A stretch of DNA of 12,019 nt from contig DAHVOF010000033.1 of assembly GCA_027318945.1 (NCBI GenBank), forward strand, positions 1 to 12,019, given 5' to 3'. Under the pieces are notes generated by a model. The model was not told the DNA's origin. It worked only from the letters and a program-made list of their open reading frames with translations, and did no database searches. Source of the DNA: Actinomycetota bacterium (GTDB lineage Bacteria > Actinomycetota > Acidimicrobiia > Acidimicrobiales > Acidimicrobiaceae). Within the stretch, counting starts at the first letter, position 1. Each line of letters starts with the position of its first letter. Shown here piece by piece: positions 1 to 7,246 of this stretch. Both the position numbers and the translations under genes were made by a program.

Positions 1-2077
1 TGCTAAGTACCGATTCGGTTAATTCGATTCCTAGCTCGCCTGGTCGACAATGATTTTGATAGCTGCTGATCAAATGGTTCACGAATGAGAAGTCCTCTAG
101 CTGTTTGGCAGAGACGTTGATCCAAACAGTGAATCTTTCTCGTTCCGGTGCACACTTGCTCAGATGTGGAACCAATCGCAACGCGGTCTCAATAAGATAT
201 TCGCCAAGCGGAACGATAAGTCCGGATTCTTCTGCAACTGGAATAAATATTTCCGGAAGTATTGAGCCCTTATCCCTATGGAACCAGCGCGTGAGTGTCT
301 CGAAGCCCATAAGGCTTTTGCTGGCGGCGCCAAATATGGGCTGGAAATGGACTGATATCTGGTCCAGCCTGAGGGCATCGCGCAAATCCGCTTCGGTATC
401 CAATCGGGTAACCACCTTCTGTCGGATCGCGGTATCGAAAAGTCGTACCCTGTTTCGGCCTTGCTCCTTTGCGACGTAGAGGGCCACATCAGCATCTCTG
501 AGCAAGGTATCCGCAGTCGACGTGGAATCTGAAATTGCTATGCCGATGCTCGCGGTAACTACGAGCAGCCGTTGGCTTACATTTATTGGCTTGGAAAACT
601 CAGCTTGGATTTTATTCGCGAAATGCTGAGCCTCAGCCATGGAGTTGATGTGCAACGCGACGATGAATTCGTCCCCTCCAAGCCGAGCGACAGTCGAGTT
701 GTTGCCAGTCATAGCTCTAAGAATGCGGGAGATCTGGACGAGCACACGGTCGCCTTCCGCGTGGCCGTGCGTATCGTTCACACGCTTGAACCGGTCGAGA
801 TCAATGAAGAGAACGGCCAGCTTTCGCAGGTCTGGAAGGTTTGTCAGCGAGTCGTGTATCCAAGAAAGCAGCGCAGTTCTGTTGGGAAGGTTTGTCAGCG
901 AGTCGTGCGAGGCTTCATATAGAAGACGCTCTCTGGCCTGCTCGGATATTGAAAGGCGCTTTTCGTGTTCTTCCACCTTGAATCGGCTGTCGGTAATGTC
1001 GCGAAAATAGATTGCGATGCCATTGGGAAGCGGATGTGCCCTCATTTCAAGCCACATGCCATTTTCTTGCGACGCGAAGTCGAAACTTACATGCTTGCCT
1101 GACATGGCAAGCTGTAGCTGACTATCTATGTCTGTTTCGAAGGCTCTCGGGAACTGATCCCAGATTCCGGTGCCGACAACATCGGTCATGGAGATATTAA
1201 GCATGTTTTCGGCACGCTTGTTCATTGTGGAAATGCACCAGTTCCTGTCCACGACTAGGTAGCCGTCGGTCATCGATTCCACGAGCTCCCCTACTTCCAG
1301 GGTTCCTGGAAGTAGGGCCGTTATGTCAACCACCGAACCTTCGATCACGCCATCCTTTTCCCAGGTTGACTTAGTAGTCGTGGCACGCACAAAGTAGAGC
1401 TGTTGCGAACCATTTGTGCGCAACGCCTTGTAAGCGAATTCAACTTCAGGAATTCCCGCTTCAAGAAGGTCGAATTGGAGCAGAAATTTCAGGCGATCCT
1501 GCTCTACAACGGAGATCGACCAATCATCAACGGAGCTCAGACGGCCAATCTTGGTTACCTGTGAAAAGGACCTGTCGTGCTTGAACTCTCCGGTTCGGAA
1601 GTTCCAGGTCCAGAGCCCTATCTTGGCGTGCTCGTGAAGTTGTTTTGCAGATTCGTTGTCGTACGAGGCATTGTGCTCGTCGATCTCAGGCATGGATATC
1701 ACGGCGAAACTTGCCAATATTTCTACGAGCGATCCAGCGTCATCGAAATGGGGGATCGTAGAAACTGAGATCCACGTAACTTCTCCCGTGCGATCCCTGA
1801 TGCCAACCATACGGTTCGCTACGCGGGTCCCAGTTGACGCTGTCACTGCCACGGGGTCCTGGTCCGTCTGAAGAACATAACCGAAAGTATCGATGACTTG
1901 CCGATAGATGCCTGTTAGGGTAAGCCCGTGGTTGTCACCCGGCTGGACCTCAAGGACATTTCGTGCTGTGTAATTGCAATACGATATCTCGCCGGAGCTA
2001 AGAAATACGGCTAGCCCGCCGGGCATCTGCATAACGAGTTCAAGCAGCCTCTCGTCTTCACGCCTGCGGTTTGTCAT
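1..2077 (-). CDS. PAS-GGDEF-EAL cyclic-di-GMP signalling protein (3' end cut by window edge)
   Basis: I translated the minus strand from ATG at 2077 to base 1: 692 codons with no stop, so the C-terminus lies outside the window. An in-frame TAG lies 36 bp upstream with no other ATG, GTG or TTG between, which fixes the start; the ribosome site (GAAGAG) is weak. Visible order: PAS-like regions at about residues 10-120, 150-250 (GLWTWN, VVDITAL) and 263-365 (FRDITD); GGDEF domain from HDSLTNLP (about 391), with an intact RLGGDEF (GGDEF at 467-471); EAL domain with FQPIF, ETL at 593-595 in place of EAL, and ELTES at the truncation. The inhibitory I-site RxxD before GGDEF reads GNNS, so product feedback is probably absent. 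No signal peptide or membrane segment is seen, so it is likely cytosolic. GGDEF domains make and EAL domains degrade c-di-GMP; which activity dominates is unknown. It is divergent from the hydrolase gene and probably functionally unrelated to it. Confidence 0.93.
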   Translation of the reverse strand, partial: MTNRRREDERLLELVMQMPGGLAVFLSSGEISYCNYTARNVLEVQPGDNHGLTLTGIYRQVIDTFGYVLQTDQDPVAVTASTGTRVANRMVGIRDRTGEVTWISVSTIPHFDDAGSLVEILASFAVISMPEIDEHNASYDNESAKQLHEHAKIGLWTWNFRTGEFKHDRSFSQVTKIGRLSSVDDWSISVVEQDRLKFLLQFDLLEAGIPEVEFAYKALRTNGSQQLYFVRATTTKSTWEKDGVIEGSVVDITALLPGTLEVGELVESMTDGYLVVDRNWCISTMNKRAENMLNISMTDVVGTGIWDQFPRAFETDIDSQLQLAMSGKHVSFDFASQENGMWLEMRAHPLPNGIAIYFRDITDSRFKVEEHEKRLSISEQARERLLYEASHDSLTNLPNRTALLSWIHDSLTNLPDLRKLAVLFIDLDRFKRVNDTHGHAEGDRVLVQISRILRAMTGNNSTVARLGGDEFIVALHINSMAEAQHFANKIQAEFSKPINVSQRLLVVTASIGIAISDSTSTADTLLRDADVALYVAKEQGRNRVRLFDTAIRQKVVTRLDTEADLRDALRLDQISVHFQPIFGAASKSLMGFETLTRWFHRDKGSILPEIFIPVAEESGLIVPLGEYLIETALRLVPHLSKCAPERERFTVWINVSAKQLEDFSFVNHLISSYQNHCRPGELGIELTESVLS
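834..907. repeat. Exact 23-bp direct repeat inside the GGDEF coding region
   Basis: Bases 834-856 and 885-907 are identical and lie 51 bp (17 codons) apart in the same frame. Both encode DSLTNLP preceded by His, so the conserved HDSLTNLP opening of the GGDEF domain appears twice in quick succession. The distance from the first motif to the LAVLFIDLDRF strand is about normal for the family. The second copy therefore seems to overwrite the usual helix sequence rather than add length. Confidence 0.85.
1289..1317. repeat. Perfect 13-bp inverted repeat with 3-nt loop inside the PAS-GGDEF-EAL gene
   Basis: Arms 1289-1301 and 1305-1317 are fully complementary around the loop GTT. The structure lies in coding sequence for the linker between the second and third PAS-like regions (protein LLPGTLEVG). 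No T-tract follows on either strand, so it is not a classical terminator. It could affect translation or mRNA stability, or mark a small palindromic insertion. Confidence 0.8.
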
Positions 2078-2354
2078 CGTAAAAAAGTTCTCTTCAGCGG
2101 AAAAGCTGTGCCGCTACTTGACGAGAGCAGCCCTTCATATGCCACAAGCACTATCTTATTTGTTATTTTTGCTTGGTTCGATGGTCTTCATGCAAACTTG
2201 AGGAAGTGGAACATGTCGGTGTGTTGGGAGCCAGATCGGAGGCGGGAATCAGCACGCCCGACGTGGGTTCGTACCAACCGGTGTATGTGCTGAGGGCCAT
2301 TTAAATGTCAAGGAAATTGTATCGGCGCCCAGATGCACTGAAATGATCGAACTA

Positions 2355-2366
2355 AATTGATCAATT
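2355..2366. promoter_or_regulatory. 12-bp perfect palindrome AATTGATCAATT, candidate operator
   Basis: AATTGATCAATT equals its own reverse complement. It lies about 145 bp upstream of the hydrolase ATG at 2511. A near copy of its core, TGATCGA, sits 11 bp to the left at 2344-2350. Dimeric repressors commonly bind such sites; the regulator is unknown. Confidence 0.35.
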
Positions 2367-2402
2367 CTCCAGTTGAGCGTCGCGAAGCACATTGTTGGAA
2401 TG

Positions 2403-2414
2403 GCTTAGCTAAGC
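2403..2414. promoter_or_regulatory. 12-bp perfect palindrome GCTTAGCTAAGC, candidate operator
   Basis: GCTTAGCTAAGC equals its own reverse complement and lies about 97 bp before the hydrolase ATG, 36 bp to the right of the other palindrome's end. Two such sites within 60 bp are unlikely by chance in a gap this size, but no regulator gene is present to link them to. Confidence 0.35.
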
Positions 2415-2437
2415 TTTGGCTTGCAGGTGAGATCAGA

Positions 2438-2450
2438 CTAATCGGTTGAA
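2438..2450 (+). promoter_or_regulatory. Shared 13-nt box CTAATCGGTTGAA before the hydrolase gene
   Basis: This is identical to 8106-8118 in the transporter control region. It ends 60 bp before the chosen ATG and lies 23 bp after the GCTTAGCTAAGC palindrome. Confidence 0.35.
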
Positions 2451-2510
2451 TCGCGCTTCGTGGCTGAAGAGAACATAGAGTGCGGCGGATTGCAAACTGG
2501 GGGATGCTGG

Positions 2511-3194
2511 ATGGCTGGCTGGGAAGACGTGATTCCGGTGTCGGAACGGGAGATCTACGATAAGGCTGGATTCGGGAAAAGCGCTAGGTGGGACGGAAGG
2601 CCGGCTTTAGTAATCGTGGATGCCTTATGGTCATTCATTGGTCATAAGGCAGTGGACGTGCTTACTGCGATCGAGGAGTACCCCACAGCTTGTGGAAAGT
2701 CAGGGTGGGACGGCCTTGAAAAGATTGCCGTGGCGCTTGACAGTTTCAGAAGCGCATCACTGCCGGTGGTGCATGTGTGTGCAGATGGAAGCCTCCGTGA
2801 TATTTACGGCGCAACGGCAAGGACTCGCGATCCAGTGTCTCTGGACGACCCAGAGGCCTTCGAGATACCGGGGATGATAGCGCCGCTTAGCGGAGAGCCA
2901 ATAGTCAAGAAGACCAAGGCCAGCGGATTTTTCAGGACACCATTAGATATCTTGCTGCGAAGAGCCAACGTTGATACGGTGCTTCTCGCTGGTTGCACTA
3001 CGTCAGGGTGCATTCGCGCTACTGCTGTAGATGCGCACTCGCTAGGGTTTGAAACTATCTTGCTCGAGGATGCGGTATGGGATAGGTCGTCATTTTCGCA
3101 TGCGGTATCCCTCTTCGAGCTTTCGATGAAATACGCAAGCGTTGCGACGGTTGACGATGCCGTCGCTCAAATCAGCAAGCACCGCAAAATCTAG
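2511..3194 (+). CDS. Cysteine hydrolase, isochorismatase/N-carbamoylsarcosine amidase family
   Basis: The protein is 227 aa and probably cytosolic. Members of this fold hydrolyse amide, carbamoyl or related C-N bonds (N-carbamoylsarcosine amidase, maleamate amidase, nicotinamidase) or vinyl ethers. The triad is visible: Asp37 (ALVIVD), Lys134 (IVKKTKASGFF) and Cys167 (GCTTSGC). The Lys-to-Cys spacing of 33 matches N-carbamoylsarcosine amidase as I recall it (Asp51, Lys144, Cys177). The AGCTTSGCIRATAVDAHS block and the final LFELSMKYA segment are typical of that branch. I chose ATG 2511 over the longer GTG at 2460 because a GGGGGA ribosome site sits 7 bp before it and the protein then begins MAGWEDVIP, as relatives do. 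It converges on the SDR gene with 50 bp between stops. The exact substrate cannot be told; an amide or carbamoyl compound imported by the neighbouring ABC system is a reasonable guess. Confidence 0.88.
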   Translation: MAGWEDVIPVSEREIYDKAGFGKSARWDGRPALVIVDALWSFIGHKAVDVLTAIEEYPTACGKSGWDGLEKIAVALDSFRSASLPVVHVCADGSLRDIYGATARTRDPVSLDDPEAFEIPGMIAPLSGEPIVKKTKASGFFRTPLDILLRRANVDTVLLAGCTTSGCIRATAVDAHSLGFETILLEDAVWDRSSFSHAVSLFELSMKYASVATVDDAVAQISKHRKI

Positions 3195-3244
3195 GTGTCA
3201 GAAATCTTATAGTTGAGGACCAGGTCCTTGGTACCTCTTTAGGG

Positions 3245-4054
3245 TCAGTGCATGAATGAGCCGCCATCCACTACAAGAGTCTGGCCTGTTATGAAATCAC
3301 TGTCTGGCGATGCGAAGAATGCAACGGCTCCGACGAGGTCCGCCGGTCGTTCGGTTCTCTTGAGCGCTCTATCATTCGCCCCAGCGTTCCTGAATGCGAC
3401 GGTGGAATCATCTGGATCCACTTCGCTTAGGGTATTGCCAGGAGCGACGCAGTTCACGTTGATATTAAACGGCCCCAGTTCCCGGGCTAGGGTTCTTGTG
3501 AAACCTAGAATCGCAGCCTTGCTGGTTACATAGTGGATACGACTAGCGGAACCTTTCAGGGCGGTTCCTGAGCTTATGTTGATGATCTTGCCGCTCATCT
3601 GCTGTTTCATCGTTGGAGTGACAGCCCGGCTTGCGAGCCAAGCACCCTTTACATTCACCGCCATCATCGCATCCCATTCTTCGATCTCGATCTCATCAAA
3701 AGGTGAACGGGACATCGGTATGGTCGAGAAGATTGCTGCATTGTTCACCAAAATGTCTATTCTGCCGAACGCATCTAGCGTCTCGCTGGCCATGCGTTCC
3801 AGACTCGTAGGATCTACGACGTTTGTGGCGATGGCCATGGCCGAATAGCCATTGCTTTTTAGATCCTCCTCCGCCTTTTTGGCGGCAACTTTGTCTAGCT
3901 CGGCTAGGACTACCATGGCGCCCTCGCTGGCCAGGCGGTTCGCATACGCGAGGCCTATGCCATGGCCAGCTCCGGTTATGATGGCAACCTTGCCACGCAG
4001 CCGGCTGTTAGAGAATCCCTCGTGTTTGGTTTCGTTCTGATCACTCTGAGTCAA
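3245..4054 (-). CDS. Short-chain dehydrogenase/reductase (classical SDR)
   Basis: The protein is 269 aa, normal for a classical SDR, a soluble NAD(P)-dependent alcohol/ketone oxidoreductase. Seen: cofactor motif TGAGHGIG at 27-34, NNAA at 104-107, Asn134, Ser162 (INISSG), Tyr175 and Lys179 (YVTSK), so the catalytic tetrad is complete. The C-terminal GQTLVVDGG is also typical. An acidic residue at the end of strand two (Glu52 in LAELD) suggests NAD rather than NADP. The start is TTG, with an AAAGGA ribosome site 6-7 bp upstream. A hydrophilic extension of about 18 residues precedes the Rossmann fold. It is last in the minus-strand series, 153 bp after the ThDP enzyme gene, so co-expression is likely. 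The resemblance to 3-oxoacyl-ACP reductases is family-wide and does not imply fatty-acid synthesis; a catabolic dehydrogenase fits the context better. Confidence 0.9.
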   Translation of the reverse strand: MTQSDQNETKHEGFSNSRLRGKVAIITGAGHGIGLAYANRLASEGAMVVLAELDKVAAKKAEEDLKSNGYSAMAIATNVVDPTSLERMASETLDAFGRIDILVNNAAIFSTIPMSRSPFDEIEIEEWDAMMAVNVKGAWLASRAVTPTMKQQMSGKIINISSGTALKGSASRIHYVTSKAAILGFTRTLARELGPFNINVNCVAPGNTLSEVDPDDSTVAFRNAGANDRALKRTERPADLVGAVAFFASPDSDFITGQTLVVDGGSFMH

Positions 4055-4207
4055 AGAAGGTCCTTTCGTCCACTAGATGGGACTGCGACTACCCAATTGA
4101 CTGGCATCGAGTAGGAAGAATGTGCAGGGCATTCAAATTGGGGTTCCGACTCAAATATTTGGGAAGGATCGCAGACATTTTTTGGAAGCTTAGATGATCC
4201 TACGGTT

Positions 4208-5992
4208 TTAGCCCCTGCCTTGATTTGACATTTCGGCAGGCGCTCCTTGGTAGCCCCTCGGGCTGACCCAAGAGTCAATGAGGGCCGCGTTCCCAGCGTC
4301 AATTTCCGCAAGTGCCTCGGCCAACGCTTTTTCGAGTTCGACAGTGCTGCGAACTGGCCCGAAGCCTTTCAACCCGTGTCCCTTTGCAATGGTGGCCAGA
4401 TCGGGATCTGGGTCTCGCAGGTGTTGTCCGACCCACCGGTTTTCGACCGGCCGGCCGCGCGTAATCGCGACTCTTTGTTGATGCACCTCGTCGTTGTAGT
4501 AAGCCCTGTTGTTGGCCACCACGACCAATAGTGGAAGCTTGTGGTGCGCAGCTGTCCACAAGGCTGAAGAGCTCATGAGATAGTCGCCGTCTCCGATTAC
4601 GGCGACAGGGATTCTGCCTGTTCCGGCGAGCGCAAGGGCGGCTCCCACCGCGATTCCTGGTCCCGCTCCGAGACCTCCGCCGCCGTCCCGGCCAAGGTAG
4701 TCAAGAGGATCGCCGAAATTCAGCTCCTCGTTGGACCAGCCCAATGGCAAGCCGGTCCAGGTTATTTTTCGGCCCGTGAATGCATTTTGCATAGCGGCCG
4801 CAAGCTCGGACATCTGGAGCTGGTCAGAATCGTGCGGCGAACTGGTCGATCCTTCTTTTTCAAGGGTTGGCGGCCAATCAGCCCGTGGGATTGGAGCCCC
4901 CTGCTGGGCCTTCAATAGCAATTCCTCTACGAGCGCATTTGGATCGGCACATATTGCGAGGTCAACTTTTGGAAGCACGTAATGGTCCTTGCTCCAGCCG
5001 TTGTGCAGTGCCTGGTCGTTTGTGCAAGAGATCACCACTTGTGTGTCACCGGAGTCTGCAGTTTGAAGAGTGCCGCCAAGATCGACCCAGTCCAAGCTTA
5101 GGATGACGTCTGCCTGGTGAATCAGGGATCTGCCGGCTGCGGTGATCCGTGCCCCTGGCCAGGCGGGTTGTAGTGGGTGTTTGGTGGGGAATACTGCACC
5201 GATCTTGAGGTCGGTGAGCACACACGCGCCAAGCGATTCTGCCAGCGCTACGCGCTCGTCCCACGATCTCCGAGATCGGGAAACCCTTCCGATAAGTATT
5301 AGGGGTTTCTTGGCTTCCTTGAGAAGCCTCCAAGTTTCGTCAACAGCTTGAGGTGAAGGTGAAGGAGAGGCTGGTGCAATATGTCGGGCTATGTCTGGAA
5401 TTTTGACCGGCTCGGAAAGTCTTTGCTCTTGTATCCCCGCGTCGAGGCAGATGTATGTCGGGGCAGATGGATATGATCTCGTAACCTGATTCGCCCTGAC
5501 GATCGCTTCGACAGCTGCGGAAACTGAACCAGGCTGGTCATCCCACTTGATGTAGTTGCGAATGAGTGCGGCTTGGTCTATGGCCGTGTGAATCCAGTCG
5601 ATCCACGGACGCCGCTCTATCGCATCCAGCGGTCCTGTGGCGCCCAAGATCACCATCGGCATTCTGTCGCAGTAGGCATTGAAGATTGCCATTGTCGCGT
5701 GCATGAGCCCCACATTGGAGTGGAGTGCCACAGCCATCGGCTTTCCAGTAACTTTCGCGTAGCCCTGAGCAACAGCCACTGCACTCTCCTCGTGGAGGCA
5801 CAAAATCATCTCCGGATTGGAGTTGCCAAGGTAGTTGACGAGGCTGTCGTGCACTCCTCTATAGCTGGCGCCCGGAGTGAGGCTGATAAATGGCAGGTCT
5901 AGGCGGCTCAGCACCTCTGCGATTGCATCGCTTCCCCATTCCATATCTGGGCGTTCTGAAACGGGAACGGTCAGCTTTTCTATTTTCACCAT
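4208..5992 (-). CDS. Thiamine-diphosphate-dependent enzyme (acetolactate synthase/benzoylformate decarboxylase-like)
   Basis: The protein is 594 aa, the full length for this superfamily, with an N-terminal pyrimidine-binding domain, a central domain and a C-terminal diphosphate-binding domain. Catalytic Glu68 is in LCLHEESAVAVAQGYA. The ThDP/Mg motif starts with GDGD at 467-470 and ends with Asn-Asn at 494-495, the normal spacing. A Gly-rich GGGGLGAGPGIAVGAALA run precedes it. Such enzymes decarboxylate, ligate or cleave 2-oxo acids, acyloins or acyl-CoAs. I see no close match to a single named activity and no FAD-specific evidence for true acetolactate synthase; there is also no adjacent small regulatory subunit. 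ATG 5992 follows an excellent AAGGAGA site. Lying between the ABC permease and SDR genes on the same strand, it is probably the key catabolic step of the locus. The substrate is unassigned. Confidence 0.88.
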   Translation of the reverse strand: MVKIEKLTVPVSERPDMEWGSDAIAEVLSRLDLPFISLTPGASYRGVHDSLVNYLGNSNPEMILCLHEESAVAVAQGYAKVTGKPMAVALHSNVGLMHATMAIFNAYCDRMPMVILGATGPLDAIERRPWIDWIHTAIDQAALIRNYIKWDDQPGSVSAAVEAIVRANQVTRSYPSAPTYICLDAGIQEQRLSEPVKIPDIARHIAPASPSPSPQAVDETWRLLKEAKKPLILIGRVSRSRRSWDERVALAESLGACVLTDLKIGAVFPTKHPLQPAWPGARITAAGRSLIHQADVILSLDWVDLGGTLQTADSGDTQVVISCTNDQALHNGWSKDHYVLPKVDLAICADPNALVEELLLKAQQGAPIPRADWPPTLEKEGSTSSPHDSDQLQMSELAAAMQNAFTGRKITWTGLPLGWSNEELNFGDPLDYLGRDGGGGLGAGPGIAVGAALALAGTGRIPVAVIGDGDYLMSSSALWTAAHHKLPLLVVVANNRAYYNDEVHQQRVAITRGRPVENRWVGQHLRDPDPDLATIAKGHGLKGFGPVRSTVELEKALAEALAEIDAGNAALIDSWVSPRGYQGAPAEMSNQGRG

Positions 5993-6051
5993 CTGTCTCC
6001 TTTTGACAAAATTGGAAAGCTTTGCTGTGCGGCCTTCCTTTACAAGTTTTC

Positions 6052-6092
6052 GCGAACGGAGTAAATGCCGAACGGACCCTAGCGGCGTTCGC
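6052..6092. promoter_or_regulatory. CGAACG half-site cluster before the ThDP enzyme gene
   Basis: The 8-mer CGAACGGA occurs at 6053-6060 and 6069-6076, a 16-bp period, and its inverted core CGTTCGC lies at 6086-6092. The cluster sits 60-100 bp upstream of the ThDP enzyme start. In RNA, the inverted copy could pair with either direct copy, giving alternative hairpins. It may be a regulator binding site or an attenuator; no bound protein is known. Confidence 0.35.
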
Positions 6093-6207
6093 CTGGCTGC
6101 GACAGTCTTTCCGATACGACAGCATCCCTACGGATTTTCTCCAAAACTTCTTTTGAATAGGGAAGTTGAAGGAGAATTATTCGATTAGCTCTACTGTCGC
6201 CAAGGAA

Positions 6208-7065
6208 TTACTTGCCCTGCCCCACCCTCTGCCAAAACAGAACCCTGTTCTGGCAAAAAGTCACAATGCTCATTCCGATTAGCACCATGGCCACCATGAT
6301 TATGATTCCCGAGAAAAGTCCCGCTGAATCGAATTGCTGAGTCGCCTGAAGCACAAAGTACCCGATCCCCTGATCTGCGGCGATGAACTCGCCGACTATC
6401 ACGCCAATCATGGCGAACGGCACGCACGCCTTCAAGCCGGCAAAGATGGGAATCGAAAGTGAAGGCAGGATCACTTTTCGTGCGACATAGCGTCGATTTG
6501 CCCCCATCACCTGGAAGAGCTTGAGCATCATGGGTGAAATGCTCAGCATTCCCATGTATACGTTGTAGTACATGACGAAGAAAACGATCATGCTTGCTTG
6601 AGCAACCTTCGACCAGATGCCTAGACCGAACCAAAGCAAGAATAGAGGCGCAAGGGCGATCTTGGGAATTCCGTTGATTCCTGCGATGATGGGTTCAAAC
6701 ACGCTTGAGAGGAATTTTACGGAGCCCATCAAAATGCCGACGAGAATTCCAAATACTACTCCGATGGCATATCCAATCACCAGTTCCTGGGTAGTGACAG
6801 ATATATCGGTCCACATGGTCCGGGTTTGCAGAAGGTTAAAGGTGTCGCTGATGACTGAGGTAGGAGAGCTTATCAAATAAGCTGGAATCACTGGGCCGCT
6901 GATCGCTTGCCATATGCCCAGGATCAGCAATATCGTCACCACTTGGCCAATAGAGACTTTCAGCCTCCAGTTTCGATTTCGACTTGCCTTGCTGGAAGTC
7001 TTTGGCGCGACGATCTCTCCATCGACGGCTACGGCGGTAGATCGTGACTCCACTCGAGTGCTCAT
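6208..7065 (-). CDS. ABC transporter permease, SsuC/TauC-type (BPD_transp_1)
   Basis: The protein is 285 aa with about 40 hydrophilic N-terminal residues and then roughly six hydrophobic segments, at about 41-57, 95-116, 123-148, 155-175, 213-232 and 250-270. The cytoplasmic EAA loop that docks on the ATPase is visible at about 184-210 (VMGANRRYVARKVILPSLSIP). It forms the inner-membrane channel of an importer for small organic anions or amines of the sulfonate/taurine/nitrate/thiamine-precursor group. ATG 7065 is preceded by a GGGGGGA ribosome site. The ATPase gene is 181 bp upstream on the same strand, and the ThDP enzyme gene starts 215 bp downstream. A terminator-like hairpin separates it from the ATPase, so expression may be partly uncoupled. 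Substrate unknown. Confidence 0.92.
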   Translation of the reverse strand: MSTRVESRSTAVAVDGEIVAPKTSSKASRNRNWRLKVSIGQVVTILLILGIWQAISGPVIPAYLISSPTSVISDTFNLLQTRTMWTDISVTTQELVIGYAIGVVFGILVGILMGSVKFLSSVFEPIIAGINGIPKIALAPLFLLWFGLGIWSKVAQASMIVFFVMYYNVYMGMLSISPMMLKLFQVMGANRRYVARKVILPSLSIPIFAGLKACVPFAMIGVIVGEFIAADQGIGYFVLQATQQFDSAGLFSGIIIMVAMVLIGMSIVTFCQNRVLFWQRVGQGK

Positions 7066-7100
7066 AACGCTGTCCCCCCTGGACGGTTTAACGTCCTAAT

Positions 7101-7134
7101 AAAAAATTTCGCCCGCTACCGCGAGTCGCGGGCG
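7101..7134 (-). terminator. Terminator-like hairpin between ABC ATPase and permease genes (possible attenuator)
   Basis: Read on the minus strand, the 7-bp GC-only stem CGCCCGC/GCGGGCG (7128-7134 with 7110-7116), loop 7117-7127, is followed after GAAA by six T residues (7106-7101). This is the layout of a Rho-independent terminator. A competing 5-bp stem (7119-7123 with 7127-7131) uses the same bases. It lies 112 bp downstream of the ATPase stop and about 36 bp before the permease start, inside an apparent operon. Confidence 0.55.
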
Positions 7135-7246
7135 ATGTTATTTCCCGAGACCAAACCGGCCCCAAGTTATCGGCGATTTCCCTCCCGCATGCAATGTTAG
7201 TTGCTACAACCGATCAAGAACAAGCCACGCCCTTTTAACAAGCATT

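Larger units (their letters stand above)
2078..2510. promoter_or_regulatory. Intergenic control region between divergent signalling and hydrolase genes
   Basis: This 433-bp gap separates two divergent starts (2077 minus, 2511 plus). No credible gene was seen on either strand. It has an AT-rich patch at about 2150-2175, two perfect 12-bp palindromes (2355-2366 and 2403-2414), and the 13-nt box at 2438-2450 that recurs at 8106-8118. A 7-bp inverted repeat, TCAGCAC (2249-2255) with GTGCTGA (2287-2293), could close a larger fold. No convincing -35/-10 pair was found for either gene. Confidence 0.5.

Noticed and set aside
2258..2293. GGTTCGTACC resembling a tRNA T-arm
   Set aside because: No matching acceptor, D or anticodon arms can be drawn around it on either strand.
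2460..2510. GTG at 2460 as start of the cysteine hydrolase
   Set aside because: It adds 17 residues unlike the family N-terminus. ATG 2511 has a well-placed GGGGGA site and starts MAGWEDVIP, as relatives do.
3195..3244. Terminator between the convergent hydrolase and SDR genes
   Set aside because: Only a 5-bp stem (AGGAC/GTCCT) with a 3-nt loop and no proper T-run is present; too weak to call.
4051..4311. 86-aa minus-strand frame bridging the ThDP enzyme and SDR genes
   Set aside because: It overlaps the end of the ThDP gene in another frame and shows no family features; treated as a chance open frame.
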